A stretch of DNA of 64,000 nucleotides from JAEUIT01 sp044220875 (GCA_044220875.1 JBGAQH010000002.1:558001-622000), one strand, 5' to 3'; counted from the stretch's first letter, positions 9,088-18,351 are shown. The notes: generated by a model from the letters alone, not told the origin. Translations and numbers: made by a program.

Positions 9088-9624
9088 ATGGCGCAGTTGC
9101 GACTCGTCACATCCCAATCGCCGGGCAGGACCCCGGCACTGTCCACGCTGGACATGGCCATGATGGAGCGCGCCATCGAGCTCGCCCGCCAGGCCGCGGC
9201 CATCGGCGAGGTGCCGGTCGGGGCCGTCGTCTACCGGGGCAACGAGATCATCGCCGAGGCGTCGAATACCCGTGAGTTCGACCGGGATCCCTGCGGCCAT
9301 GCGGAGTTCCTCGCGATCCGCGCCGCCGCGAAGAGGCTGAGCGACTGGCGGCTGAGCGAATGCTCGCTCGCGGTGACGCTCGAGCCCTGCCCGATGTGCG
9401 CAGGCGCGATCGTGAACGCCCGGGTCGGACGCGTCATCTACGGCGCGACCGACGCGAAGGCCGGCGCCTGCGAATCGCTCTACCGAATCACCAGCGACGA
9501 GCGGCTCAACCACCGCCCCCAGATGTTCACCGGCGTGATGGCCAGCGAGTGCGCGGGACTCCTGAAGGAGTTCTTCCGCAAGCTTCGCGAGGACCGCAAG
9601 AACGCCAAGCGGGCCTCGGCCTGA
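9088..9624 (+). CDS. tadA: TadA-type tRNA-specific adenosine deaminase
   Basis: The protein has the cytidine/deoxycytidylate deaminase fold. CGHAEFLAIR supplies the zinc-binding His and the catalytic Glu, and EPCPMCAGAI supplies the two cysteine ligands. VIYGATDAKAGACES and the C-terminal helix LLKEFFRKLREDRK are typical of TadA. The enzyme converts A34 to inosine in tRNA-Arg(ACG). The open frame extends back to 8992, but CGGAG at 9076-9080 sits 7 nt before the ATG at 9088, which decides the start and gives 178 residues. The gene lies between tatC and a HAD phosphatase on the same strand. Confidence 0.93.
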   Translation: MAQLRLVTSQSPGRTPALSTLDMAMMERAIELARQAAAIGEVPVGAVVYRGNEIIAEASNTREFDRDPCGHAEFLAIRAAAKRLSDWRLSECSLAVTLEPCPMCAGAIVNARVGRVIYGATDAKAGACESLYRITSDERLNHRPQMFTGVMASECAGLLKEFFRKLREDRKNAKRASA

Positions 9625-9662
9625 CCGATCGCGGCGAACCCGCCGCGCGGGCCCTTCCTGAA

Positions 9663-9668
9663 TACACT
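9663..9668 (+). promoter_or_regulatory. TACACT -10-like box 7 nt before the HAD gene start
   Basis: TACACT lies 7 nt upstream of the ATG at 9676 and there is no ribosome binding site between them. This is the geometry expected for a leaderless transcript. No good -35 element is seen. Confidence 0.5.
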
Positions 9669-9675
9669 CGCCGCG

Positions 9676-10317
9676 ATGCCTCTCCGCGTCGTGTGCTTTG
9701 ACCTTGGCGGCGTCGTCGTCCGCATCTGCCGCTCCTTCGAGGAGGCGGCCCTGGCCGCGGGCGTTCCGCTGCGCCGCATCCCCAACGACGCCGAGGCCCT
9801 GCGCCGGCAGCGGGATCTCGTCGATCGCCACCAGCTCGGCCAGCTCGGGGCCCGCGATTTCCATCGCGCCCTGGCGTCGGCGCTCGGCGACGTCTATACG
9901 AGCGACGAGCTCGCCCGGGCCCACGCCGCGGTGCTTCGCGGCGAGTACCCCGGCATCGAGGCGACGATCCGGCTGGTCGGCGACGCCGGGCTCACCACCG
10001 CGTGCCTGAGCAACACCAACGACGACCACTGGGACGCGCTCCTCGCGATGCCGGCCCTGCGGGCGATGCAGGCCCGTCACGCATCGCACCTCTGGGGACT
10101 GGCGAAGCCGAGCGAGGCGATCTACCGCCGGTTCGAGCGGGAGCTCGCGGCCCGCGGCGCGGAGATCCTCTTCTTCGACGACCTTGAGGAGAACGTCCTC
10201 GCCGCGCGGACGATCGGCTGGGACGCGGTGCAGATCGACCACGACGGCGACACCGCCGAGCAGGTGCGCAACGCGCTCGCCGATCGGGGGATCGCCCTGC
10301 CGCGAGCGAAGCGTTAG
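9676..10317 (+). CDS. HAD-superfamily hydrolase, YihX/epoxide-hydrolase-like group
   Basis: The 213-residue protein begins VVCFDLGGVVVRI, with the motif I aspartate as in 'FDLGNVIVD' HAD enzymes. It has a cap region, motif II in LSNTNDDHW, the motif III lysine in LAKPSEAIYRRF, and motif IV in LFFDDLEENV. Proteins of this group dephosphorylate small metabolites such as sugar phosphates or FMN. The substrate cannot be named. The start is probably leaderless (TACACT 7 nt upstream). Its TAG stop overlaps the TAA stop of the convergent MFS gene, so the two genes are tail-to-tail with a 4 nt overlap. Confidence 0.85.
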   Translation: MPLRVVCFDLGGVVVRICRSFEEAALAAGVPLRRIPNDAEALRRQRDLVDRHQLGQLGARDFHRALASALGDVYTSDELARAHAAVLRGEYPGIEATIRLVGDAGLTTACLSNTNDDHWDALLAMPALRAMQARHASHLWGLAKPSEAIYRRFERELAARGAEILFFDDLEENVLAARTIGWDAVQIDHDGDTAEQVRNALADRGIALPRAKR

Positions 10318-11480
10318 GCGCCACCGCGGAGCAGCCACGCCGCGCCGAGGTTGACGGCCAGATAGGCGATGGCGCACGCCGCGAGCGTCTCCTCCGGCCC
10401 GATGTTGGTCGGCGCCGCGAGCAGCAGGCTTGCGCTGCCGAGGGCGTAGCCCCCCTGACCGGCGGCCTGAATCGCGCCGTAGACGCCGGTCGAGCTGCCG
10501 TCCCGCGTTCCGATCGCGAGTGCCGAGGCGAAGAGCGGCGCGGCGCCGACGCCCGCGATCGCGGCCGCGGCGACCATCGCGCCCGCGCCGAGCGGGGCCG
10601 CGAACACGAGGGCGAGCACGCCGCCGCCGAAGACGAGCGCGCCCAGCGTCCGCACCCGGGCCGCGCCGAACCGGTCAACGAGTTCGCCGCCGATCGGGCC
10701 GCCGATGACCATGCCGAGCATCGAGAGGCCGAGGATCGTCCCGATGAGCGACGCGTGCGACCGCTCGTGACCGCTGACCAGCAGCGGAATCGCCAGGGGC
10801 ACGACGATCGAGAGCACCGCGGAGAGACCGCGATCCGCGGCGACGAGGAGCGACGCGACGATGCGGTCGCGGCGCGCGCCGGCATCGCCCGGCGCCGCGA
10901 CTCGGGGCGGATCGGCATCATGCACGCCGGGAACGGCGAGCTCGACGGGAACGGTCAGGAGCGCCAGGAGGGCCAGGGCCCCCGCGGCCGTCGGCAGGAC
11001 CATCCCCGAGGGAACCGCCGAGCCGACGCCGATGCCGCTCAGCAGCCCGACCATGATTGCGGTGCCCATCCAGCCCATCGACCGCGCCCGATGCTCCTCG
11101 CCGGCCACGCGGGCGACGATGCGCAGCGACGCGGCGATCCCGGCGAGATCGCACGCCCCCGACACGAGCCTGATCGCAATGACGGTCGGATAGGGAAGCG
11201 GGAGGACGATCGCGACGAGCAGCGCCGCCTCGAGAAGCGACGCGATCCGCAGCACCGTGAGCGGCTTCATCGAGCGCACGAGGCGCGGGAGGAAGAACGC
11301 CGACGCGATCGCGCCGATCGTGGGAACGAGGGTGAACCAGGAGGCGCGGTCGATCGAGATGCCGTAGCGCTCGACCGTCAGCGCCCGAAGCGCCGGATAG
11401 ACCATGCCGTCCGGCACGGAGCCGAGCGCCAGCAGCGCGAAGACCATCGCGAGATCGGTGCGTCGCCGAAGGGTGGACAC
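10314..11480 (-). CDS. Major facilitator superfamily transporter
   Basis: The 388-residue protein has about 12 hydrophobic helices in two six-helix halves joined by a charged cytoplasmic loop near residues 195-210 (HDADPPRVAAPGDAGARRDR). The loop between helices 2 and 3 carries VRSMKPLTVLRIAS, a weak form of the MFS motif. The translation start is a GTG at 11480, with TACGCT six nt upstream and no ribosome binding site, so a leaderless start is likely. The substrate is unknown. Family members of this size are mostly drug or sugar antiporters. It is convergent with the HAD gene and is followed by truD on the same strand. Confidence 0.85.
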   Translation of the reverse strand: MSTLRRRTDLAMVFALLALGSVPDGMVYPALRALTVERYGISIDRASWFTLVPTIGAIASAFFLPRLVRSMKPLTVLRIASLLEAALLVAIVLPLPYPTVIAIRLVSGACDLAGIAASLRIVARVAGEEHRARSMGWMGTAIMVGLLSGIGVGSAVPSGMVLPTAAGALALLALLTVPVELAVPGVHDADPPRVAAPGDAGARRDRIVASLLVAADRGLSAVLSIVVPLAIPLLVSGHERSHASLIGTILGLSMLGMVIGGPIGGELVDRFGAARVRTLGALVFGGGVLALVFAAPLGAGAMVAAAAIAGVGAAPLFASALAIGTRDGSSTGVYGAIQAAGQGGYALGSASLLLAAPTNIGPEETLAACAIAYLAVNLGAAWLLRGGA

Positions 11481-11486
11481 GCCCGC

Positions 11487-11492
11487 AGCGTA
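11487..11492 (-). promoter_or_regulatory. TACGCT -10-like box 6 nt before the MFS gene
   Basis: On the minus strand TACGCT is separated from the GTG start at 11480 by six bases. The pattern is the same as at other leaderless-type starts in this window. Confidence 0.5.
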
Positions 11493-11518
11493 CGGCGGTC
11501 CGTCGGCGGGCGTCGCGG

Positions 11519-12838
11519 TCAGCGCCCCGAATCGCGCTCGCGGGCCGCGGCGATCGCGTCCTCGTCCTCCGCCACCGCGTCACCGAGGAGCTCGCGGAGG
11601 AGAACCGTCGCATATGCCCCGCGCGGCAGGTCGAACGCCAACCGCACATAGGGGCCATGCTCGTCGAAGCCGCCCTCGAGCTCGGTGTTGGTGACCGGCA
11701 CGCGGAAGGGACGGCGCGTGCCCTCGATGTCGAGTTCCTTCGCGGCGAAGATCGCCGGCCGGACGCCGAGCGCCGCCGTCGCCTCATGCTCCCAATCGCG
11801 CACCGGCGAAGCCGGCTCGATCATGCCGCGACCGAACATCGGCCCGCTCGGCGAGACCTCGAAGGAGCGCACCCGCGCGGCAAGGTCCTCGGCGGCCATG
11901 ATCTCCGGCGTCACCGTGAACTGTCCGCGCGAGGCATGCTTGAAGGCGACGTCGCCCTCGATGAGCGTCGCGAAGATGCCCGACTCGATGCGTTGGTCGA
12001 GCAGGCGGTTGAACACCGCCGACTGGTATGCGCTGATCCAGAAGGTCCGCATCGCCGGCGAGATCGCATTGGCCGCGGCCCGCGGCGAGCGCCCGTGGGC
12101 GAGGGCGTTCAGGGCGACCCGCTCGGCCCGATCGTTGCGGCCCCAGAGCGGCAGCGACTCGCCGTAGCGCTTCGCGTCGACGAGCTCGCGGGCCTCGCGC
12201 TGGTGCTCGGGAAAGGGCGAGACCGTCCCTAACAGTTCGGCCAACATCGCCTCCGGATCGCCGTTGAGGAGATGGCGACCCAGGCGATGCGTGTTGCGGC
12301 GATAGCCGAAGCGCTGGGCGCCGTAGTAGTCGGGGACGCCGTCGCGCTCGAGCGTCTGGAGCCCGCGCCAGAGGACCGGCGACTTCACCGGATCGATGCG
12401 GCGGATGCGGATCGAGAAGCGGTTGCCCGCAAGGTGCCCGCGACGGAGCTTGTTGGCGTGCCGGCGCTGCCAGAGCACCGCGAGCCGGTCGTGGCGCAGC
12501 TCGACGGCCGGCGCCTGCTTGCCTGGGAGGTGGATCGAGACGGTCTGCCGCGTGACGGCGACCTTGTCCTTCATGCCCGCGAAGCCGACCGCCTCCTCGC
12601 GCACGCCGAAGTGCCGCATGAGCACCTCGAGCATCTCGCTGTGGGCCATGCCCTGCTTTTGGATTCCGAGATAGAGATGCTCGCCCTCGCCGCTCGGCTC
12701 GTAGAGCGGCAGCTCGTCAACCAGAAAGTCATCGGCCCGCTCCTTGATGACGCCGGCCACGGGCGGGGCGGACAGCAGTCGGCCTCGCGGCAGCGGATCG
12801 TCCGAGACCGGCGATGGGCTCTCGACGGGCTCTACCAC
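11519..12838 (-). CDS. truD: TruD, tRNA pseudouridine(13) synthase
   Basis: The 439-residue protein matches TruD. The N-terminal part has PPVAGVIKERADDFLVDE and HLYLGIQKQGMAHSEM. The catalytic region GFAGMKDKVAVTRQTVSI contains the active-site aspartate in 'GxKDxxAxT'. NRFSIRIR, YYGAQRFG and the later insertion domain typical of TruD follow. The enzyme isomerises U13 of certain tRNAs. It starts at a GTG (12838) that overlaps the end of the DUF151 gene by 7 nt, so the two are co-transcribed. The length (439) exceeds the E. coli enzyme (about 350) mainly in the insertion domain. Confidence 0.92.
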   Translation of the reverse strand: MVEPVESPSPVSDDPLPRGRLLSAPPVAGVIKERADDFLVDELPLYEPSGEGEHLYLGIQKQGMAHSEMLEVLMRHFGVREEAVGFAGMKDKVAVTRQTVSIHLPGKQAPAVELRHDRLAVLWQRRHANKLRRGHLAGNRFSIRIRRIDPVKSPVLWRGLQTLERDGVPDYYGAQRFGYRRNTHRLGRHLLNGDPEAMLAELLGTVSPFPEHQREARELVDAKRYGESLPLWGRNDRAERVALNALAHGRSPRAAANAISPAMRTFWISAYQSAVFNRLLDQRIESGIFATLIEGDVAFKHASRGQFTVTPEIMAAEDLAARVRSFEVSPSGPMFGRGMIEPASPVRDWEHEATAALGVRPAIFAAKELDIEGTRRPFRVPVTNTELEGGFDEHGPYVRLAFDLPRGAYATVLLRELLGDAVAEDEDAIAAARERDSGR

Positions 12839-13338
12839 GGATCGTCGCTCGATTCGTCGTCGTCGTCGTCGCCGTCCTCAAAATCGACCGACTGGCTGCC
12901 GAAATCCGGCCCCTCGTCGGTCGCTGGACTGCCAGCGCTCGCCTCGACCGACGCCTGGGCCAGCACGTCCTCCGCGACGAAGATCGGCACGCGCTGGGCG
13001 ACGCCCAGGGCGATCGCGTCGCTCGGGCGGCTGTCGATGACGTGCTCCTCGCCGTCGCGCTCGATGTGCAGGTTGGCGAAGAATGTCCCCTCGTTGAGGT
13101 CGTGGATCTCGATGCGCGTCAGCCTCCCGCCGAGCTGGCGGATCACCGACGCGAGGAGATCGTGGGTCTGCGGGCGAACCACGTCCGTGCCCTTCAGCCG
13201 GCGCTCGATCGCGAACGCCTCGGGCAGGCCGATGACGATCGGAAAGGTCCGATCGCCGCCGACTTCCGAGAGCTCGATGATCTGCATGTCGCTCAGCTCG
13301 CGGATGAAGATCCGCGAGAGTTCCATGCGCACGGACAT
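12832..13338 (-). CDS. DUF151 (bifunctional nuclease-like) family protein
   Basis: The 168-residue protein shows the DUF151 core. RTFPIVIGLPEAFAIERRLKG contains the 'IxIGxxEAxAI' element, followed by RPQTHDLLASVIRQLGG and VIDSRPSDAIALGVAQRVPIFVAEDVL. A plant relative has been reported to act as a DNase/RNase, but the bacterial role is unclear. The last 20 residues are strongly acidic. The ATG at 13338 is preceded by GGAG at a normal distance. It is the first gene of a two-gene unit with truD. Confidence 0.88.
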   Translation of the reverse strand: MSVRMELSRIFIRELSDMQIIELSEVGGDRTFPIVIGLPEAFAIERRLKGTDVVRPQTHDLLASVIRQLGGRLTRIEIHDLNEGTFFANLHIERDGEEHVIDSRPSDAIALGVAQRVPIFVAEDVLAQASVEASAGSPATDEGPDFGSQSVDFEDGDDDDDESSDDPW

Positions 13339-13430
13339 GACGGGACTCCAGACTCACACGGGAACGGCGACGGGGAGCCGCCGCGAAGAACGCATCGTGA
13401 GGATACCCGCGGGCGGGCCGGGAAACCCCG

Positions 13431-15026
13431 TCAGCTCCACGCTCCGAGCAGAATGGCCAAGTCGCTCGGGCCGACCGCGCAATCGCCGTCGAGATCGGCG
13501 GAGCATCCCCCGTCGCAGCTCGCGCACGCGCCCCACGCACCGAGGAGGATCGCCAGGTCGGCCGGTCCGACCATGCCGTCGTTGTTCAGGTCCGGCGGCA
13601 GCGGCGAGGGGGTTGCCGCGAGCGCCGCATACGCGTTGATTCGTCCGTATCCCGTGTTGTTGTCGAAACCGGGAGCGTCGATGTCGTCGGCGGTGGCGAT
13701 GAGGATCGAGCGGACCTCGGTCGGGGTCAGGTTCGGATTCCGGGCGAGCATCAGGGCAATCGTGCCGGTCACCGCCGGCGTCGCCTGGCTCGTGCCGTCC
13801 TTGTCGCCATACGTGTTCGTGCCGATGAGCGAGCGGACCGCCTTGCCGCCGGCGCAGACGTCAAGATCGGGGCCGAAGTTCGAGAACGACGCCTTCACGT
13901 TCGTGTTGGTGATCGCTCCGACGCAGATGGTCTCCGGCCACTTGCCCGGGTAGGCGAGAGCGGCACTGCCGTTGTTTCCCGCCGCCGCAACCATCGTCAC
14001 GTTGTGGTTGGCCGCGTAGATCACCGCGTCATGCAGCGTCTGCGTCCCGGTGTAATACTGAAGACTCATGTTGACGAGCCGGTATCCGGCGTCGGTCGCC
14101 ATCATCAGCCCGGTCGCGACGGAGCTCTCAAAGCCCGTGCAGCCGTTCACCACGACGTAGGGAACGATCTTCGCCTGCCACGCCATGCCGGTCGTGCCGA
14201 CGCCGTCGTTGCCGCTCGCGGCGATCACGCCGCTGACGTGCGTGCCGTGACTCAAACACTCGTCGAGCGTCACCGTCGAGTTGTCGGGGATGTTGAAGCC
14301 CGGCAGGATCCGCCCGGCAAGCTGCACGTGGGGATTCACGCCGGCGTCGAGCACCGCGACGGTCACGGTCGAGGTGTCGAGCCCGAGCGTCGCCGCGAGC
14401 TCCCATGCCTCCGGCGCGTCGATGTCCGCATCGACGACGCCCGGCGTGCCTTGGATCGCCTGGCCGGTGTTGTGAAAGGTGAACTGATTCGGAAACTCGG
14501 GATCGTTGGGGATGAGTGCCGCCACGCCGCCGATGCCGTCGAGCTCGACGCGATCGAAGAGCGCGGCAAGCGGTGCGAGCTGCCGCACGAGCGATGGCGT
14601 ATCGCTGCCGGCGGGCACGTCGACGCGATAGACGCGGTCAAGCCCGAGCCGCGTCGCGGCGGCCCGATCCGCCGCGCCGGCGAAGAAGGGGACGATGCCT
14701 GTGACCTTCGCAGCCGCGAGGACCCGGGCCGCCGCGGCCAGGGCCGCACTGGTGGAGGCCGCCGGGCGGCTCCTCGTCGCGAAGCCCCACCGGCCGTCGG
14801 CCTGTCGAGCCGGGACGACGCCGGCGTTCGTGACGCGCACGAAGATGTGCGTCGTTGCGTAGCCGCCCTCGACGTCGGGAAGACCAACGGGCCCGCGATG
14901 GGCTGGGTCGGGGCCGGCACCCGGGCGCGGCGCGAGGCCGGTCGACGCCATCGCGACCGAGGCGAGGGCGAGTCCGGCGATGGTTCTGAGTGGGAGCCCG
15001 ACTGGGATCCGAAGTGGGCGCGGCAT
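13431..15026 (-). CDS. Secreted subtilisin-family (S8) serine protease with GC-type dockerin tail
   Basis: Translation from the ATG at 15026 gives 531 residues with a signal peptide (basic MPRPLRIPVGLPLR followed by a hydrophobic AGLALASVAMAS). The catalytic triad is intact: Asp in VAVLDAGVNPH (about residue 227), His in HGTHVSGVI (about 259) and Ser in GTSQATPAVTG (about 412). An N-terminal prodomain-like region precedes the protease. The last 55 residues hold two calcium-loop repeats, DLNNDGMVGPADLAILLGAW and ADLDGDCAVGPSDLAILL, the GC-type dockerin module found in other secreted proteins here. It probably acts outside the cytoplasm on proteins. The open frame extends to 15089, but only the 15026 start places the signal peptide at the N-terminus. 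Confidence 0.9.
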   Translation of the reverse strand: MPRPLRIPVGLPLRTIAGLALASVAMASTGLAPRPGAGPDPAHRGPVGLPDVEGGYATTHIFVRVTNAGVVPARQADGRWGFATRSRPAASTSAALAAAARVLAAAKVTGIVPFFAGAADRAAATRLGLDRVYRVDVPAGSDTPSLVRQLAPLAALFDRVELDGIGGVAALIPNDPEFPNQFTFHNTGQAIQGTPGVVDADIDAPEAWELAATLGLDTSTVTVAVLDAGVNPHVQLAGRILPGFNIPDNSTVTLDECLSHGTHVSGVIAASGNDGVGTTGMAWQAKIVPYVVVNGCTGFESSVATGLMMATDAGYRLVNMSLQYYTGTQTLHDAVIYAANHNVTMVAAAGNNGSAALAYPGKWPETICVGAITNTNVKASFSNFGPDLDVCAGGKAVRSLIGTNTYGDKDGTSQATPAVTGTIALMLARNPNLTPTEVRSILIATADDIDAPGFDNNTGYGRINAYAALAATPSPLPPDLNNDGMVGPADLAILLGAWGACASCDGGCSADLDGDCAVGPSDLAILLGAWS

Positions 15027-15403
15027 GGTCAGGATCCAGAGTAGCTCAGGCCTCGACGCGGTCCGGGCCAAGGGCCAAACCAGAGCCAAATCGGCGAAGA
15101 TTCTCGCCCTGTCGCATGCTCTGTTCGGTCTGTGCGAGGGGCCGTCGAGCGCTGAATCGTCGCCGTCGTCGCCATGGCGACGTGGGCCGGTCGGAGGTGC
15201 GGGAGTTTCTCTCGAACCTCCCGCTATACTCCGGTCGCACCGCTCATGCGGTTCCCCGCAGTTTCGCGTTGACTCCGGTGTCCGCGGCCTTGCCGAACAC
15301 CGAACGACGACGCGACGTCCGGCACGCCCGGACCGCTGCGGGGTTGTTGTCTCCCACCGTCCCGCCGTACCCCGTTCCGCTCACCCCGCATTCATCACCC
15401 GCC
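15027..15403. other. Divergent intergenic region upstream of metK
   Basis: The 377 nt hold a candidate -10 TATACT at 15225-15230 for metK and a minus-strand TACTCT at 15038-15043, eleven nt before the subtilase start. A perfect small hairpin, ACCGC-TCAT-GCGGT, follows at about 15239-15252. I looked for a SAM riboswitch and could not recognise one. No coding region is supported. Confidence 0.45.
15225..15230 (+). promoter_or_regulatory. Candidate -10 box for metK
   Basis: TATACT is close to the sigma-70 consensus. It lies about 170 nt before the metK ATG, leaving a long leader with a small hairpin at 15239-15252. The expected -35 position has no good match. Confidence 0.35.
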
Positions 15404-16702
15404 ATGGCCAGCCGCCGCTACCTCTTCACGTCCGAATCCGTCTCGATGGGCCACCCCGACAAGCTCGCGGACCAGATCTCGGATGCCGTGCTCGACGCGA
15501 TGCTCAAGGAAGATCCCCGATCCCGCGTCGCGTGCGAGACGCTCGTGACCACCGGTCTTGCGGTCGTCGCCGGCGAGGTCACCTGCGGCGGCTACGTCGA
15601 CATCCCGAGCATCGTGCGCGAGGCCGTGCTCGCGGTTGGCTACGACGACGCCGCGAAGGGCTTCGACGGCAAGAGCTGCGGCGTCAGCGTCTGCATCGGC
15701 AAGCAGAGCGCCGACATCGCCCGCGGCGTGAACGAAGAGGCCGACGGCAAGAAGAAGGAGCAGGGCGCCGGCGACCAGGGCATGATGTTCGGCTTCGCGT
15801 GCAAGGAGACGAAGTCGCTCATGCCGCTGCCGATCGACCTCGCCCATCAGCTCGTGAAGAAGCAGGCCGAGGTGCGCGTGAAGGGCGTCATCAAGGGCCT
15901 CCGCCCCGACGCGAAGAGCCAGGTCACCGTCGAGTACGAAGGCCTCACGCCGATCCGCATCGACACGGTTGTCCTCTCGACGCAGCACGGTCCGGAGTGG
16001 AACGGCGCGAAGAGGCAGAAGGAACTCAAGGCCCTCGTCACCGAGAAGATCATCAGACCCGTCCTCGGCAAGCTCTGGAACGACAAGATCAAGGTCTTCG
16101 TCAACCCGACCGGCCAGTTCGAGGTCGGCGGCCCGCACGGCGACTGCGGCCTCACCGGCCGCAAGATCATCGTCGACACCTACGGCGGCCGCGGCCGTCA
16201 CGGCGGCGGCGCCTTCAGCGGCAAGGACCCCTCGAAGGTCGATCGCTCGGCCGCCTACATGGCCCGATACATCGCGAAGAACGTCGTCGCGGCGGATCTG
16301 GCCGATGTCTGCGAAGTCCAGCTCTCCTACGCGATCGGCGTCGCCGAGCCGACCTCGGTGCTGGTCGACTCGCAGGGCACCGGCAAGATCCCCGACGAGG
16401 TGATCTCGGAGCTCGTGCTGAAGAACTTCCGCCTCACCCCGCGCGGCATCATCGAGTCGCTCGACCTCCTCAAGCCGATCTACAAGGCGACCGCGACCCA
16501 TGGCCACTTCGGCCGCGAGCCGGGCGAGGGCGGCCCGGGCACCTTCACCTGGGAGAAGACCGACAAGGTCGAGGCCCTGAAGGCCGGGGCTGCCGCGTAC
16601 GCGAGCGGCAAGACCGAGAAGAGCGCCGCCAAGTCCTCCTCGGCGAAGGGCTCCTCCAGCGGTTCGGGCAAGAGTTCTGGCAAGCAGCTCGTGAACGCGT
16701 GA
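15404..16702 (+). CDS. metK: S-adenosylmethionine synthetase
   Basis: The protein is a clear MetK of 432 residues. MASRRYLFTSESVSMGHPDK gives the ATP-binding start, GAGDQGMMFGFA is the conserved hexapeptide region, and GGGAFSGKDPSKVDRSAAY carries the phosphate-binding loop. The enzyme joins ATP and methionine to make S-adenosylmethionine. Several methyltransferases depend on it, including the next gene. The open frame extends back to 14990, but homology begins at the ATG at 15404. There is no ribosome binding site. The last 35 residues are a low-complexity Ser/Lys/Gly tail (about SGKTEKSAAKSS) beyond the family's normal end. A strong terminator follows. Confidence 0.97.
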   Translation: MASRRYLFTSESVSMGHPDKLADQISDAVLDAMLKEDPRSRVACETLVTTGLAVVAGEVTCGGYVDIPSIVREAVLAVGYDDAAKGFDGKSCGVSVCIGKQSADIARGVNEEADGKKKEQGAGDQGMMFGFACKETKSLMPLPIDLAHQLVKKQAEVRVKGVIKGLRPDAKSQVTVEYEGLTPIRIDTVVLSTQHGPEWNGAKRQKELKALVTEKIIRPVLGKLWNDKIKVFVNPTGQFEVGGPHGDCGLTGRKIIVDTYGGRGRHGGGAFSGKDPSKVDRSAAYMARYIAKNVVAADLADVCEVQLSYAIGVAEPTSVLVDSQGTGKIPDEVISELVLKNFRLTPRGIIESLDLLKPIYKATATHGHFGREPGEGGPGTFTWEKTDKVEALKAGAAAYASGKTEKSAAKSSSAKGSSSGSGKSSGKQLVNA

Positions 16703-16733
16703 ACGCACCGCACTGATTCGTCACAATGACCGC

Positions 16734-16780
16734 GAGGCCGGGCCTCCTCCGATCGGGGCGCCCGGCCTCGTCTTTTCTTC
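16734..16780 (+). terminator. Rho-independent terminator after metK
   Basis: A perfect 10-bp stem, GAGGCCGGGC (16734-16743) with GCCCGGCCTC (16760-16769), closes a 16 nt loop. It is followed by the T-rich GTCTTTTCTTC. It ends just before the ATG of the next gene at 16781, so the methyltransferase either reads through or starts very close by. Confidence 0.85.
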
Positions 16781-18178
16781 ATGCCACACGACACGATTCC
16801 AGATTCATCGCCCGACGCATCCTCACCCGGGACCGCCGGCTCCGCGCCGACCGCCCGCTCCGTGGCGATGGACCGGATCGCCACGAAGGCGCCGCTCTTT
16901 CCCGAGCTGCCCTTCGAGTCGAACGCGCCGCACGGGCTTGACCTCCGCGACGCCGCGCTCGCCCACGCGATCGAGAGCGCGGTGACACGCCGCTGGCTCA
17001 CGCTGGTGGCGATCATCGAGAGCCGCCTCACGCGACCGTGGAGCCGCGTCGAGGCGACGCTGCAGGCCGCGCTGCTCGCCGGCACGGCGCAGCTCCTCCT
17101 CCTCGACCGGCTGCCCGACCACGCCGTCGTCGACGAGACCGTGGCGTGGGTGAAGCGGCTGCGCGGGCCGAAGGCCGGCGGCTTCGTGAACGCCGTGTTG
17201 CGCAAGGTCATCGCCCTCCGCGCCGAGATGCTCGAGGAGCCGACGATGCCCTTCGCGAGCCGGCGCGACGAGCTTCCGCTGTCGGACGGGCGCTGCTGGA
17301 AGCTGAGCGAGGAGGTCTTCTCCGCCGAGAGCGTCGATCGCGTGCGGCAGGTCGCCAGCGTCGGCCGCGACCTCTTCCTGCACTGGATCGCAGCCCACGG
17401 ATTCACGACCGCGCGGCAGCTCGCGGAACATGGTCTCGTCGACGCGCCGACGCTCGTGACCGGATTGCCCGAAGCCCTCGGCTCCGACGGGCGATTCCTC
17501 GCCCACGAAACGCCGGGTTGGCATGTCTGGACGGGCGGCCACAGCGAGCTGTTTGGGCTCATCGCCGCGAATCCGACGCTCCGCGTCCAGGATCCGGCAA
17601 GCGGCGATCCGGTGAAGGCGGCTCGCGAGGCGGGCCTTTCGCCGAAGAAGATCATCGACTTCTGCGCCGGCCGCGGCACGAAGACCGTGCAGCTCGCCCA
17701 GGCGTTTCCGAACGCCACGGTCGTCGCCAGCGATCCCGACCTCGACCGGGCCCGCGACCTCGCCACCGCTGCCAAGCGATTCGCCAACATCGTCGTCTCC
17801 ACGCCGGCGAAGCTGCCCGAACACTTCCAGAGCGCCGAACTCCTCGTGCTCGACGTCCCCTGCTCGAACACCGCGGTGCTTCCGCGGCGCCCCGAGGCGA
17901 GCTATCGCTTTACCACCAAGCGACTCGAGCGGCTCATCGAGAAGCAGCGCGAGGTCATCACCGGCGCCATGCCGCTCCTCGCGCCGGGCGGCCACGTCCT
18001 CTACGCAACGTGCAGCCTCGAACCCACCGAGAACGCCCGTCAGGCCGACGCGATCCGCAAGCGCTTCGGCTTCCAGCCGCGCGGCGAGCGACAGCGCTTC
18101 CCGACCGGGCTTCCCGGCGAGTCGCCGACGAAGTACAGCGACGGCGGATTCTGGGCGCTGATGCAGGCGAAGAGCTAG
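16781..18178 (+). CDS. RsmB/Sun-like 16S rRNA (cytosine-5) methyltransferase
   Basis: The 465-residue protein has an N-terminal NusB-like helical domain (about residues 50-150, including PDHAVVDETVAWVKRLRG and GFVNAVLRK). A Rossmann methyltransferase domain follows: the SAM site in DFCAGRGTKTVQLA, motif IV in LDVPCSNTAVLPRRPE, and the catalytic cysteine in LYATCSLEPTEN. The combination is typical of RsmB, which methylates C967 of 16S rRNA. The first 30 residues are a poorly conserved S/P-rich extension, and an internal ATG at residue 30 is an alternative start. The gene lies directly behind the metK terminator with no ribosome binding site. Confidence 0.87.
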   Translation: MPHDTIPDSSPDASSPGTAGSAPTARSVAMDRIATKAPLFPELPFESNAPHGLDLRDAALAHAIESAVTRRWLTLVAIIESRLTRPWSRVEATLQAALLAGTAQLLLLDRLPDHAVVDETVAWVKRLRGPKAGGFVNAVLRKVIALRAEMLEEPTMPFASRRDELPLSDGRCWKLSEEVFSAESVDRVRQVASVGRDLFLHWIAAHGFTTARQLAEHGLVDAPTLVTGLPEALGSDGRFLAHETPGWHVWTGGHSELFGLIAANPTLRVQDPASGDPVKAAREAGLSPKKIIDFCAGRGTKTVQLAQAFPNATVVASDPDLDRARDLATAAKRFANIVVSTPAKLPEHFQSAELLVLDVPCSNTAVLPRRPEASYRFTTKRLERLIEKQREVITGAMPLLAPGGHVLYATCSLEPTENARQADAIRKRFGFQPRGERQRFPTGLPGESPTKYSDGGFWALMQAKS

Positions 18179-18351
18179 GCGCCGCGGGGCGCGGGCCCCG
18201 CTCGAGAACCACGATTGATGGTCACGGTTCCGGATTGCGGCGCGGTGCGGCGCCCCTGGAAATTCGCGCGCGTTCGCATGCCCTCCTCCGTACGCTACGG
18301 ACGCGGCGCGAATTCCGCACCGCTCGCCAGCGAACTCGAGAGGAGCGCATC

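Noticed and set aside
15090..15403. SAM riboswitch upstream of metK
   Set aside because: A small perfect hairpin and a promoter-like box are present, but I could not match any SAM riboswitch core by eye, so none is claimed.
17038..18351. Upstream extension of the beta-helix gene frame
   Set aside because: The frame is open by chance over the rsmB gene; a perfect ribosome binding site and a signal peptide set the start at 18352.
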